From: Rhodopirellula sp.
Lineage (GTDB): Bacteria > Planctomycetota > Planctomycetia > Pirellulales > Thermoguttaceae
NCBI GenBank assembly: GCA_012728855.1
Contig: JAAYEH010000400.1
Span: 98,899-141,076 of the forward strand
Direction: 5' to 3'
DNA: 42,178 bases
The notes under the pieces are model-generated. The model worked only from the letters and a program-made list of their open reading frames with translations. It was not told the DNA's origin and ran no database searches. Position numbers and translations under genes: made by a program. Each line of letters begins with the position of its first letter. Within the stretch, counting starts at the first letter, position 1. Shown here in pieces: positions 24,564-32,266 of this stretch.

Positions 24564-24992
24564 CTACGAGACAAGCAATGCGACATCGGGGTGCCGCTCT
24601 GCCAGGGATCGATCCAATGTTGCCAGTTGGCCGCGGTGGTGATGGGCCGTCGCGGCAAGGTACGCGTCGGTGATCTGGCTGTGCGTGAGACAGGCCGAGA
24701 GTCGGCTCGCGACTTCGGCATCACGAGTTCCATTCGGCGTTTCGCCCCAAAACGTGTGGTCGCTTCGCGACGTCATCTGAAGGAGCAACCGGAGCGCTTG
24801 CGGCGGATTCGCGGGGGTCGGAATGAATTGCGAGTGACAGCTCACGCGGACGAAACCGAGTTGCGTCTGGGTGGTGGTTGCCCACGAGGTCACCCCGACC
24901 GACCGCCACCACTGATGCACAATGTTGTGATGCGCATGGTAAGGCCACGCCAGCGCCAACAGGACATCCACGTCAAGCAGGCAAGTCTTCAT
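24564..24992 (-). CDS. VapC-type PIN-domain toxin
   Basis: A 142-residue PIN-domain protein, probably an RNase toxin. It opens CLLDVDVLLALAWPYHAHH with acidic D7 (and D9 where relatives have N). TTQTQLGFVRVS follows, as is usual for this VapC branch, then SQITDAYLAATAHHH and LATLDRSL supply the other active-site aspartates. The ATG at 24992 overlaps the end of the upstream antitoxin gene by 20 bases, the usual coupled arrangement; an in-frame TTG at 24998 is an alternative. All expected acidic residues appear present, so the toxin may be active. It stands directly upstream of the second module on the same strand. Confidence 0.85.
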   Translation of the reverse strand: MKTCLLDVDVLLALAWPYHAHHNIVHQWWRSVGVTSWATTTQTQLGFVRVSCHSQFIPTPANPPQALRLLLQMTSRSDHTFWGETPNGTRDAEVASRLSACLTHSQITDAYLAATAHHHRGQLATLDRSLAERHPDVALLVS

Positions 24993-25218
24993 CAGCAAGG
25001 ATTTTGCTGACGATCTCCGTTGTGACCGGGGGCGTGCCCGCCGGAACGCAGAAGAGCGGGAAGCCGTCCCTTTCTATCGCGGACGTGGGTGTACGAGAAG
25101 CCTCCAGGCCCTTTCGTGCCCATTCCGAAATCACCGCGCCCAAGCTCCGCCGGCTCAGGTGAGCAACGTCCTTCGCGGCACTGAGAATCAATGGGTCGAT
25201 GTCGAGTGAAGTTTTCAT
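24973..25218 (-). CDS. VapB-type ribbon-helix-helix antitoxin
   Basis: An 81-residue antitoxin. Residues 2-8 (KTSLDID) fit the DNA-binding beta strand of a ribbon-helix-helix fold, followed by two helices (PLILSAAKDVAHLS and SLGAVISEWARKGLEA). The C-terminal region, rich in prolines and acids, should wrap the toxin. It is read from the ATG at 25218, which lies six bases after a near-perfect -10 box, so the transcript is probably leaderless. The inverted repeat overlapping that promoter is the likely autoregulatory operator. It overlaps the VapC gene by 20 bases. Confidence 0.8.
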   Translation of the reverse strand: MKTSLDIDPLILSAAKDVAHLSRRSLGAVISEWARKGLEASRTPTSAIERDGFPLFCVPAGTPPVTTEIVSKILADEDLPA

Positions 25219-25221
25219 ATC

Positions 25222-25252
25222 GACATCATAGCGCGTGATGTGATGATGTCAA
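25222..25252 (-). promoter_or_regulatory. Promoter plus inverted-repeat operator of the first TA module
   Basis: On the minus strand TTGACA (25247-25252) and TATGAT (25225-25230) are 16 bases apart, with the ATG six bases after the -10 box. GACATCAT and its reverse complement ATGATGTC (25222-25229 and 25243-25250) overlap the -10 and -35 boxes respectively, ideal for repression by a dimeric antitoxin. Confidence 0.7.
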
Positions 25253-25344
25253 TGCCGGTATGAAAAGGGATTCGTCCTCGCATTTCGCGAGTGTGATCCG
25301 ACGATCTGGAAATGATCGGATCAGGTCTTTGAGGCTGCCTTGAG

Positions 25345-25932
25345 TTATCCGACCGCGTCTGCCTCGCGGTCAGGCTGGAAAGCCTGACGTACATCCAGAA
25401 CCGCCGCCCGGCTCATGCGGATGCGAGGCCGCTCTCGCACATCCAATCCGACTTCCGCTGCCAGGGAAATCATCTCATCGAAATCTCTCTGGGTGACGTG
25501 GCCGATCGGCTCGACAACGAGGAGCCTGCCGGATTGGCCCAGCACTGCGTGAATTTCCCGCAACAACCGCCGCTGATCGGGGACTTCGTGAGCGGAATAG
25601 AAGGCCAAGGCGAAGTCGACCGGTTCGCTCAACCCAAGGGCGTCGGACCGGCAGCGATGGGGCGTGATGCGGTCGGCCACATCGGCCTTGGCCGCCCGCC
25701 GCATCAGAACGTCGAGCATCTGCTGCTGTAGATCGACGGCAATCACGCGGCCCTCAGCCCCGACCAGGCGCGCCGCCGGAATGGCAAAAAACCCCATGCC
25801 GCAGCCGACATCCATCACGGTCATTCCGGCCTTGACGTAGGGCGCCAAGATCCGCTCCGGTCGATGCAACAAATGGCGCAGCCGGTTGTCGATAAAATAG
25901 CCTCCCCACCAGGGGCAAACGTGCGGTCGCAT
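25345..25932 (-). CDS. Class I SAM-dependent methyltransferase
   Basis: A 195-residue methyltransferase of the Methyltransf_11/25 type. The SAM-binding motif I is VMDVGCGMGFFAIPAA near residues 40-55, followed by VIAVDLQQQMLDVL as motif II and later LLVVEPIGHVT. The N-terminal MRPHVCPWWGGYFIDNRLR is typical of a small-molecule branch of the family. The ATG at 25932 is chosen because upstream in-frame sequence belongs to the neighbouring GH43-like gene; only a weak AGGCG precedes it. The last ~16 residues (VRQAFQPDREADAVG) are encoded by a palindromic repeat and look like an acquired tail. Substrate unknown. It is probably cotranscribed with the gene 13 bases upstream. Confidence 0.85.
   Translation of the reverse strand: MRPHVCPWWGGYFIDNRLRHLLHRPERILAPYVKAGMTVMDVGCGMGFFAIPAARLVGAEGRVIAVDLQQQMLDVLMRRAAKADVADRITPHRCRSDALGLSEPVDFALAFYSAHEVPDQRRLLREIHAVLGQSGRLLVVEPIGHVTQRDFDEMISLAAEVGLDVRERPRIRMSRAAVLDVRQAFQPDREADAVG
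25351..25388. repeat. REP-like palindrome inside the 3' end of a CDS
   Basis: GTCAGGCT (25369-25376) pairs with AGCCTGAC (25381-25388) around GGAA; an adjoining hairpin GACCGCG/CGCGGTC (25351-25357 with 25365-25371) overlaps it. GTCAGGCTGGAAAGCCTGAC-type palindromes are, from memory, very common in planctomycete genomes. This copy encodes the last codons of the methyltransferase. Confidence 0.7.
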
Positions 25933-25945
25933 ATCAAACGCCTGA

Positions 25946-26920
25946 TTATCGTTTTTCTTCCGGCCACTGCCATTCCTGGAGGTCGTCGCTCCATGCCAGA
26001 CCGAGGTGGCAGTGCGTGTCGAAAGTGATATCTTCCGATTTCTCGCTGGCATGAAAGAACATGATCGCTTTTCCAACCGCTGGGGTCCGGCGAAGATCGA
26101 GAACACAGCCGGCGGTCAACCGACCGTGGCGTGCCCACGGCCAATCGGGCTGCCCCAGCACCGTCACGCCGCAATCGCGCCATGCGTTCAGATCCGCGGA
26201 TCGCTTCATGCCGATGCCGTTGTGCGGCGAATGAAACAGCACATACTCGTCGCGATCGACGATCACACAGACGTTTTCTCCAGCGTCGGCCGAGCCGGTG
26301 AATGTCCAATGCTCGAGGTCGCGCGACCACGACCGGCTCACGCCGTTCTGCTTGTAGAAGCACCACCACTTGCCCGGCTCGTCCTTGTCTTCGAGCAGGT
26401 AAGGATCGATCATCCGGCCCATGCTTTCCGTCGCCACATCGCCCTTGACACGCAGCATTTCCGGCCGACTCCAATGTTCCAGGTCGTCGCTTCGCATGAT
26501 CCACAGGCGGGAGTTCTCGTTGCCGTACTTCTCGCCCTTGGGTCGAGGATAGGTTTGAAGGCAGAGCACCCAGCGACCGTCGAAGCGAACGATATTCCCC
26601 GGGCTGGAGAAGTTCAAGCTTCGGTCGCGCGGGGTAAACGCTCGCGGTGCGGTCCAGTGGACAAGATCGCGGCTCTTGCTCGACGCCGCATAGGAAAAGA
26701 CTTTCCCGTCCGGCTCCGTGCGGACCAACGTGAAGAAGAGATGGAATACGCCGTTGTGATACACGGCGGCCGGATCGCGATAGGCCGTAACGGCGTCGCC
26801 GCGAAAAATAACCGGCGAAGGAATCGCATCCAGCGCGATCGCACCGGCCGGGGCGGCGGCAGAACCGCCGTCGTCCGCACACAATGCGACCGACAATGCA
26901 GCGACAAGAGACGTAAACAT
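25946..26920 (-). CDS. Secreted five-bladed beta-propeller glycosidase-like protein (GH43/GH32-like)
   Basis: A 324-residue exported protein. The ATG at 26920, preceded by CGGAGG, starts a signal peptide (MFTSLVAALSVALC). The following segment DAVTAYRDPAAVYHNGVFHLFFT is the first propeller blade of GH43/GH32/GH130-like folds, with the catalytic-type aspartate in YRDP. Later blades show SKSRDLVHWTAP, RSDDLEHWSRP, MIDPYLLEDKDEPGKWWCFYKQ and SRDLEHWTFTG. These support a glycosidase or phosphorylase fold, but the second and third catalytic acids cannot be assigned with certainty. It lies 17 bases downstream of a broken FAD oxidoreductase gene and 13 upstream of the methyltransferase, all on the minus strand. 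Confidence 0.8.
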   Translation of the reverse strand: MFTSLVAALSVALCADDGGSAAAPAGAIALDAIPSPVIFRGDAVTAYRDPAAVYHNGVFHLFFTLVRTEPDGKVFSYAASSKSRDLVHWTAPRAFTPRDRSLNFSSPGNIVRFDGRWVLCLQTYPRPKGEKYGNENSRLWIMRSDDLEHWSRPEMLRVKGDVATESMGRMIDPYLLEDKDEPGKWWCFYKQNGVSRSWSRDLEHWTFTGSADAGENVCVIVDRDEYVLFHSPHNGIGMKRSADLNAWRDCGVTVLGQPDWPWARHGRLTAGCVLDLRRTPAVGKAIMFFHASEKSEDITFDTHCHLGLAWSDDLQEWQWPEEKR

Positions 26921-26937
26921 GTTCTTTGGGCCTCCGC

Positions 26938-28591
26938 TCAATCCGCAACTTTGCCGTATAGCTCAATTTCCCAAATCCGCGAGATATCGATCTGGGTCTC
27001 CGTCACCAACAAACGAAGACGATCCGCGACAACGACCGGGAAACGGCAATGCCAGTCGGCGGCGGAATTGTCGACGGCGTTTGTCTGAGAAATCGCCTGC
27101 CATTGCTGACCATCGTGCCACTCGAAGCAAAAAGCTCGCAACGCTCCGGTTAATGCCCCGTCGCCGGTGCGGTAGCCGGAGACGATTCTCGCGGCGCCGA
27201 CCGATTGCGGCTTGTCCCAGCGGAATTCCATCCAATGCGGCAGTTCTCCGCCACCGAGCCAGCGCGAGCCGTTGTCGCCGAGGTCGGCGCGACCGTCGGC
27301 CAGAAGACCGGGCGGAGATGCCTCGGCATCGCGGCTGCCGGAGACACTGATCTCGGCCGTGCGCGCGAGGTTCGGTCCGGCCGCGTCGAGCCAGGCGGGC
27401 GGCTTCCGGCCGGCAACCGGCGCCGGAGCCTTGCCTACTCCCTGGCGCAGGAGCCTTGCCTACTCCCTGGCGCAGGAGCCCTCTCAGTTTTTCGAGATGC
27501 TCGTGGTAAACCGCGCGAGGATCCGCGTCGTGTCGCTTGCAGATCGCGGCGGCCATCCCCACGACCTCGCCCATGCAGCCACCGGTTCGCATCACCCGCA
27601 CGGTGCCGAGGGCTTCGTGGGTCACACTGATATCGCGACCCGCCATGAACAGGTTCGGCACGTTGCGGCTGTAGAGGCAGCGATAGGGGATCCAGTACGG
27701 TGGCGGGTAGCGATCGTAACTGGCGCGGGCGATGAACGCATCGCCTTCAAATCCTTTCTCATCGCGCGGATCGGGCAGGTGGAGGTCGATCGGCCAGCCG
27801 GTCGGAACGCAACCGTCCGGATACACCTTGCCTTGCAGCACATCTTCTTTCGTGAGGACAACGTCGCCCAACAGTCGCCGCGACTCCCGCTTCCCCGACA
27901 CGTAGGCCGCCCAATTCAGCCGGTAGGTTTCATAGCGGCCGTCGATATTCTTCAGCGCATCCCAAGCGCCGTACATGGCGCGGAAGTTCCAGTCGCGAAT
28001 CGCCTCGCTCTTGGCAAACGGATCGTGGTCGAAGCCGCTCTCCCAGTACCAACCAACCAGCGCTTCGATCCCCCGCCGATCCGGCCCGACTCCCGCGATG
28101 GCCTTGTCGCGGCCGGGAAACGGTTTGTCCGACAGATCGAGCGCCCAATGACAGCGCGGAAACGGTTGCGGCTCGCCGGTATCAACGACGTTCCATAGGT
28201 TACAGCGACCCATGTGCCCAGGGAGCGTCATGTCGTGATCCGCGCCGGCGAGCATTCCCAGACAGCCGTCACCGATGCAGTCGGCGAACCATCGGCCGCC
28301 GAGCCGGACGCGACGGCCGGTTGAGGTGTGCTCGGCAACGACATTTCGGATGCGACCGGCCGCCGGCAGTTCGATCGTGGTGGTAGCATCTTCGACAGGC
28401 GCTCCCAGGCCATGCGCGAGGAGGAACGGTGACCCCATCTGGTCCATAAACTGCGCGTCGTTCACCCAGCCACCGAGACGTTCGAACCGCTCTGCCTCGA
28501 TCAACAGCGTTTGGCCGTAGACTGCAGCAGCCGAGAGCCAAGCCGCGAGGATCACTGCTGCTATCGGGCAGGCAAAGCGAGAAACGAACAT
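26938..28591 (-). pseudogene. FAD-dependent oxidoreductase gene, internally deleted and frameshifted
   Basis: Starts at the ATG at 28591 with AGGAG upstream and a signal peptide (MFVSRFACPIAAVIL onward). The mature start TLLIEAERFERLGGWVNDAQ and the later VVAEHTSTGRR, GRWFADCIGDG and LFMAGRDISVTHEALG segments match secreted FAD_oxidored family proteins of planctomycetes. Two lesions are visible. First, TTIELPAAG joins directly to RIRNVVAEHT: the intervening carbohydrate-binding part and the Rossmann GxGxxG domain, about 300 residues in relatives as I recall them, are missing. Second, a perfect 25-bp tandem duplication at 27426-27475 shifts the frame; removing one copy restores an open frame to 26938 ending ISRIWEIELYGKVAD. 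Without FAD-binding residues it cannot be a functional oxidoreductase. Confidence 0.8.
27426..27475. repeat. Perfect 25-bp tandem duplication
   Basis: Positions 27426-27450 and 27451-27475 are identical. A further five matching bases (GAGCC) follow at 27476-27480. Since 25 is not a multiple of three, the extra copy shifts the reading frame of the host gene by one base. Confidence 0.95.
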
Positions 28592-28816
28592 AATCCAAAT
28601 CTCCTCGGTGGGGCAAACTGAAAGGCGTCGGTCCGCCCCCCGGGGATCGTCGCTCTGAATTCGTTCGATCCGTGCGGCAAGGGGTTTGGTCATCCAACAG
28701 AGTAACGGCCGGGGCCGTGCTAAGCAAGTCGCTGGCGACGGCATTCATCGCGGACTATACTGTGGATGGGATCGGTGAAAGAATAACTGGCAGGACATCG
28801 CAGAGAGGAGATTCCT

Positions 28817-31309
28817 TTGGCCATGGTGGATCGGAAGGCCGCTTTTGCCTTTTGTCTCGCCGCTTGTCTGTTTTCAATCGTGGAAACTGCACGTGCCGCG
28901 GGGCCTTTCGAGTTGCGCGACCGGGCGCTGGCCGGGCCGATGAACGGTTGCGAGGAAATCATTTTTTGCCAGCGCGTGTCGGGAAACGACCATTGGTACG
29001 GCAATTTCGGGCATTATTGCGACGGCCACGCGGGCCACTACGCGCCCCTCTCGACGCCAGGCTCCGTCGACTACTTCAAATACGCCTTCGGCGACGGCGG
29101 ACGGCTCTGCCGGTTCAACCTGCGGACGCGCGAGCTGACAGTGCTGCTGGACGATCCGGAAGGCGGGATCCGCGACCCAAACGTCTACTACGACGGCCGG
29201 AGAATCCTCTTTTCCTATCGCAAAGGCGGAACCACGGCCTATCACCTCTACGAGATCAACCTCGACGGCACGAATCTCCGGCAACTGACCGACGGCCCCG
29301 ACAACGATATCGAGCCGATCTACGCCCCCGACGGGTCGATCCTCTTCTGTTCGAGCCGGTGCCACCGATTCGTGCCCTGCTGGAAGACCCAGGTTGCCAC
29401 GCTCTATCGATGTAACGCGGACGGAACCGACGTGCGCATGCTCTCCAACAACGCGGAACAGGAGAATACGCCCTGGATGCTGCCCGACGGCCGCGCGCTC
29501 TACACGCGATGGGAGTACGTCGACCGCAATCAACTCCTCTACCATCACCTCTGGTCGATCAATCCCGATGGGACGGGCGTGATGGTCTATTTCGGCAATC
29601 AGTATCCGGGCTACGTGATGATCGACGCCAAGCCGATCCCCAACTCGGACAAGATCGTCGCGTCGTTCTCGCCGGGGCACGGACTGGCGGAACACATGGG
29701 TTATGTCACGATCGTCGATCCCAGCCGCGGCCCGGACGACATGGACATGGCCCAACGAGTCAGCCAGACCAAATACCGCGATCCCTATCCGCTGGCCGAG
29801 AATCTCTTTCTCGTCGCCGACACCAAGGGGGTCCACTTCTTGACCGGAGCAGGCCGTGAGGAATCGATCTACCGCCCGCAAGAAGCCGGCGCCCGTTGGC
29901 AGTGCCACGAACCGCGGCCGTTGCGCGCTCGCCGGCGGGAGGCGATCATCCCCAGCCGTTTTGCTCCTGAGCAGCCAATCGGGCGACTGGTTCTCTCCGA
30001 CATTTACGAAGGGCGCAACATGGCGGGCGTCCGGCGGGGAGAAATCAAGAAGCTGCTCGTGCTGGAACAGCTTCCCAAGCCAGCCAATTTCTCCGGCGGA
30101 TCGGAACCGTTGACGGTCGGCGGTACTTTCACCCTACAACGCGTCCTGGGCACCGTGCCGGTCGAGGCCGACGGCTCCGCCCATCTTGAGGTTCCGGCCC
30201 TGCGATCGATCTTCTTCGTCGCACTGGACAAGGACGAGATGTCGGTGAAGCGGATGCAAAGTTTCGTGACTGTCCAACCGGGCGAAACAACGTCGTGCGT
30301 CGGCTGTCACGAGCGGCGGACCCAAGCGCCCCATCTGCGTGCGATCAGCCTGCTCGACGCGCTGCGGCGGCCCCCGAGCCGGATCGAGCCGTACGAGAAT
30401 CTCCCCGACGTGCTCGATTTCCCTCGCGATGTCCAGCCGATCCTCGACCGGCATTGCGTGAAGTGCCACCAGCACGATCGTTGCGACGGCGGTGTCAATT
30501 TCTCCGGCGACCGCACCCCCTATTACTCGACGGCCTACTGGACGATGTTCAGCAGGTCTCTGGTCGTCGACGGCCGCAACCAGTACGGCAACCGGCCGCC
30601 CCGCGGGATCGGAACCTCGGCGAGCCGACTGATGACATACCTTGACGCGAGTCATTACGACGTCGAGGTTTCCGAACAAGATCGCTGCACGATCCGCACC
30701 TGGATCGACTCCGGCGCGACCTACAGCGGAACCTACGGTTGTCTGGGAAGCGGGATGTTTCCGGTCGACTTCCCCGAGGAGATCATCGTCAACCGCTGTG
30801 CCGGATGCCACAAGGCGACGAAGCCGTCGTACCGCAACGTCAAGAAGGACGCGTTCTACTTCCAGTTCGGCGAGCAGGAGCCGCCGCAACCGTTGCTGAA
30901 ACGCATCGACGACATCATCCTGATCCGGCACCTGGCCTATTATCAGCTCGGCGAAGCGCCGCTTTACCAGGCAATGTGCAATCTCGACCGCCCGGCCGAT
31001 TCGCTCTTTCTGCGTGCCCCGTTGGCCAAGTCCGCCGGGGGGCTTCAGCGCTGCGGGCAACCGGTCTTCAAGGAAAGGGAGGACAAGGATTACCTGGCGA
31101 TCCTTGCTCGCATCGAGGATGCCTCCGGCCAACTGCACCGGCAGAGACGGTTCGACATGCCCGGATTCCGCCCCAATCGCTATTACATCCGCGAAATGCA
31201 GCTATTCGGAATCCTCCCAAAAGACCTAGCGGACGATGCAGCCGTCGATCCCTACGCGACCGATCAGGCCTACTGGCGCACGTTGCAGTTCGTTCCCCGG
31301 GCGAACTAG
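28817..31309 (+). CDS. HzsA-related secreted multihaem protein
   Basis: An 830-residue exported protein resembling the hydrazine synthase alpha subunit family (HzsA-related). AGGAG six bases upstream favours the TTG at 28817; the ATG at 28823 is the alternative. A signal peptide ends near residue 28. Residues of about 90-350 form a beta-propeller with TolB-like blades (LYEINLDGTNLRQLTDGP, IEPIYAPDGSILFCSS, LWSINPDGTGVMVYFG). The C-terminal half has three c-type haem motifs: CVGCH at 494-498, CVKCH at 547-551 and CAGCH at 661-665. In anammox bacteria HzsA makes hydrazine; relatives occur in many non-anammox planctomycetes with unknown function. No hzsB, hzsC or hydrazine dehydrogenase genes are nearby, so a hydrazine role is not inferred. 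Confidence 0.85.
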   Translation: MAMVDRKAAFAFCLAACLFSIVETARAAGPFELRDRALAGPMNGCEEIIFCQRVSGNDHWYGNFGHYCDGHAGHYAPLSTPGSVDYFKYAFGDGGRLCRFNLRTRELTVLLDDPEGGIRDPNVYYDGRRILFSYRKGGTTAYHLYEINLDGTNLRQLTDGPDNDIEPIYAPDGSILFCSSRCHRFVPCWKTQVATLYRCNADGTDVRMLSNNAEQENTPWMLPDGRALYTRWEYVDRNQLLYHHLWSINPDGTGVMVYFGNQYPGYVMIDAKPIPNSDKIVASFSPGHGLAEHMGYVTIVDPSRGPDDMDMAQRVSQTKYRDPYPLAENLFLVADTKGVHFLTGAGREESIYRPQEAGARWQCHEPRPLRARRREAIIPSRFAPEQPIGRLVLSDIYEGRNMAGVRRGEIKKLLVLEQLPKPANFSGGSEPLTVGGTFTLQRVLGTVPVEADGSAHLEVPALRSIFFVALDKDEMSVKRMQSFVTVQPGETTSCVGCHERRTQAPHLRAISLLDALRRPPSRIEPYENLPDVLDFPRDVQPILDRHCVKCHQHDRCDGGVNFSGDRTPYYSTAYWTMFSRSLVVDGRNQYGNRPPRGIGTSASRLMTYLDASHYDVEVSEQDRCTIRTWIDSGATYSGTYGCLGSGMFPVDFPEEIIVNRCAGCHKATKPSYRNVKKDAFYFQFGEQEPPQPLLKRIDDIILIRHLAYYQLGEAPLYQAMCNLDRPADSLFLRAPLAKSAGGLQRCGQPVFKEREDKDYLAILARIEDASGQLHRQRRFDMPGFRPNRYYIREMQLFGILPKDLADDAAVDPYATDQAYWRTLQFVPRAN

Positions 31310-31445
31310 CCCGGATTATTCACAATCCCATCGTAACCCGAAGCGTAAGCGATGACTGCCGAAGGACTTAACCTAGCTTACGCTTCGGGTTGCGATGGCG
31401 CAGTCTGCGTCGCACTCGCCGCGGTCTGTGAATAATCCGGGCTAG
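31306..31445. repeat. Long two-stem palindromic element at a stop codon
   Basis: CTAGCCCGGATTATTCACA (31306-31324) pairs exactly with 31427-31445. Inside, 31328-31350 pairs with 31376-31398 at 22 of 23 positions; these arms contain AACCCGAAGCGTAAG, a motif I recall as widespread in planctomycete genomes. The first arm contains the TAG stop of the HzsA-related gene, so the element is inserted at, or supplies, the gene's end. Confidence 0.75.
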
Positions 31446-31759
31446 AAGGCAAACGGGCAGGAATAAACCGCCACCGATGGGGGAAGGTGCCGGCGGACGC
31501 CCGAGATCTCCGCAAACAGTGGAAATGCTCACTTGCGCATCGCCGCTTGCCCTGAGCTTGAGCACTGTGGAGGGCCTAGCCGGCGACTATTCCGAGGTCT
31601 GCCTGCTCACATGGTTCTTAATTCGGGTCGTTGAAGTGGCGAAATTGCGAGGCTGGTTGGAAGAGCGGTGGCGGCACGCCGATTGCTGCCAACGAGCCTG
31701 AGTTGGCTCCGGCGAATGGGGCACGCGTAAGCAGTTAGGCGACCACCGTCGTTGCAGAC
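31446..31759. other. Intergenic stretch, nothing recognised
   Basis: About 310 bases between two structured elements. Short open frames lack family features and ribosome binding sites. I see no gene or clear regulatory site. Confidence 0.5.
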
Positions 31760-31843
31760 GTGTCACGGGCCGTGTTCGGGATTCTTTGGAGGAGTTCACA
31801 GGCTCCCCCCAAAGCTCCGCACCACCCGACCGGCCCGTGACAC
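31760..31843. repeat. Structured inverted repeat upstream of the P-II gene
   Basis: GTGTCACGGGCC (31760-31771) pairs exactly with 31832-31843, and CTTTGG (31784-31789) with CCAAAG (31809-31814) inside it. It ends 75 bases before the P-II start. It could be a REP-like repeat or a leader structure; neither can be shown here. Confidence 0.5.
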
Positions 31844-31918
31844 TGAGTCAGCAGGCTCTTGAGAGGAACCGGTCGGGACGCTAGGATCAAGGCGTAACCG
31901 CCTTCGGAGTACCCGATC

Positions 31919-32266
31919 ATGAAGCTCATCATCGCCATCATTCAACCCAGCCGTCTGGAAGCCGTCAAGACGGCGTTGGCCGATGTGGAGGTCTTTCGGC
32001 TCACCGTGATGGATGTGCAGGGATTCGGACGTCAGCGAGGCCACTCGGAGGTGTACCGCGGCCACGAGTTCACAGTGAACCTCGTCCGCAAGGTGCAGTT
32101 GATGATCGCCGTCAACGACAATTTCCTCCAGCCGACGATCGACGCGATTATCCAAGGCGGCCGCACCGGCGCGGCCGGAGAGGTCGGCGACGGCAAGATC
32201 TTCGTGCTGCCGCTGGAAGACTGCATTCGGATTCGCACCGGCGAACGTGGTGGCGAGGCGATCTAG
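31919..32266 (+). CDS. glnB: P-II family nitrogen regulatory protein with F51
   Basis: A 115-residue P-II signal protein, which normally senses ATP/ADP and 2-oxoglutarate and controls nitrogen enzymes or ammonium transport. The fold is complete: MKLIIAIIQPSRLEAVKTAL, the T-loop GHSEVYRGHEF, the B-loop TGAAGEVGDGKIFV and the C-terminal RIRTGERG. Residue 46 is tyrosine as in E. coli GlnB, but residue 51, the uridylylated tyrosine, is phenylalanine. Residue 49, phosphorylated as serine in cyanobacteria, is histidine. GGAG precedes the ATG. No amtB or glnA is adjacent. The stop overlaps that of convergent tatC by four bases (CTAG). It could equally be named glnK; the family assignment is firm. 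Confidence 0.9.
   Translation: MKLIIAIIQPSRLEAVKTALADVEVFRLTVMDVQGFGRQRGHSEVYRGHEFTVNLVRKVQLMIAVNDNFLQPTIDAIIQGGRTGAAGEVGDGKIFVLPLEDCIRIRTGERGGEAI

Noticed and set aside
28817..31309. Evidence for anammox metabolism
   Set aside because: Only an HzsA-related protein is present; relatives occur in many non-anammox planctomycetes and no partner genes are in the window.
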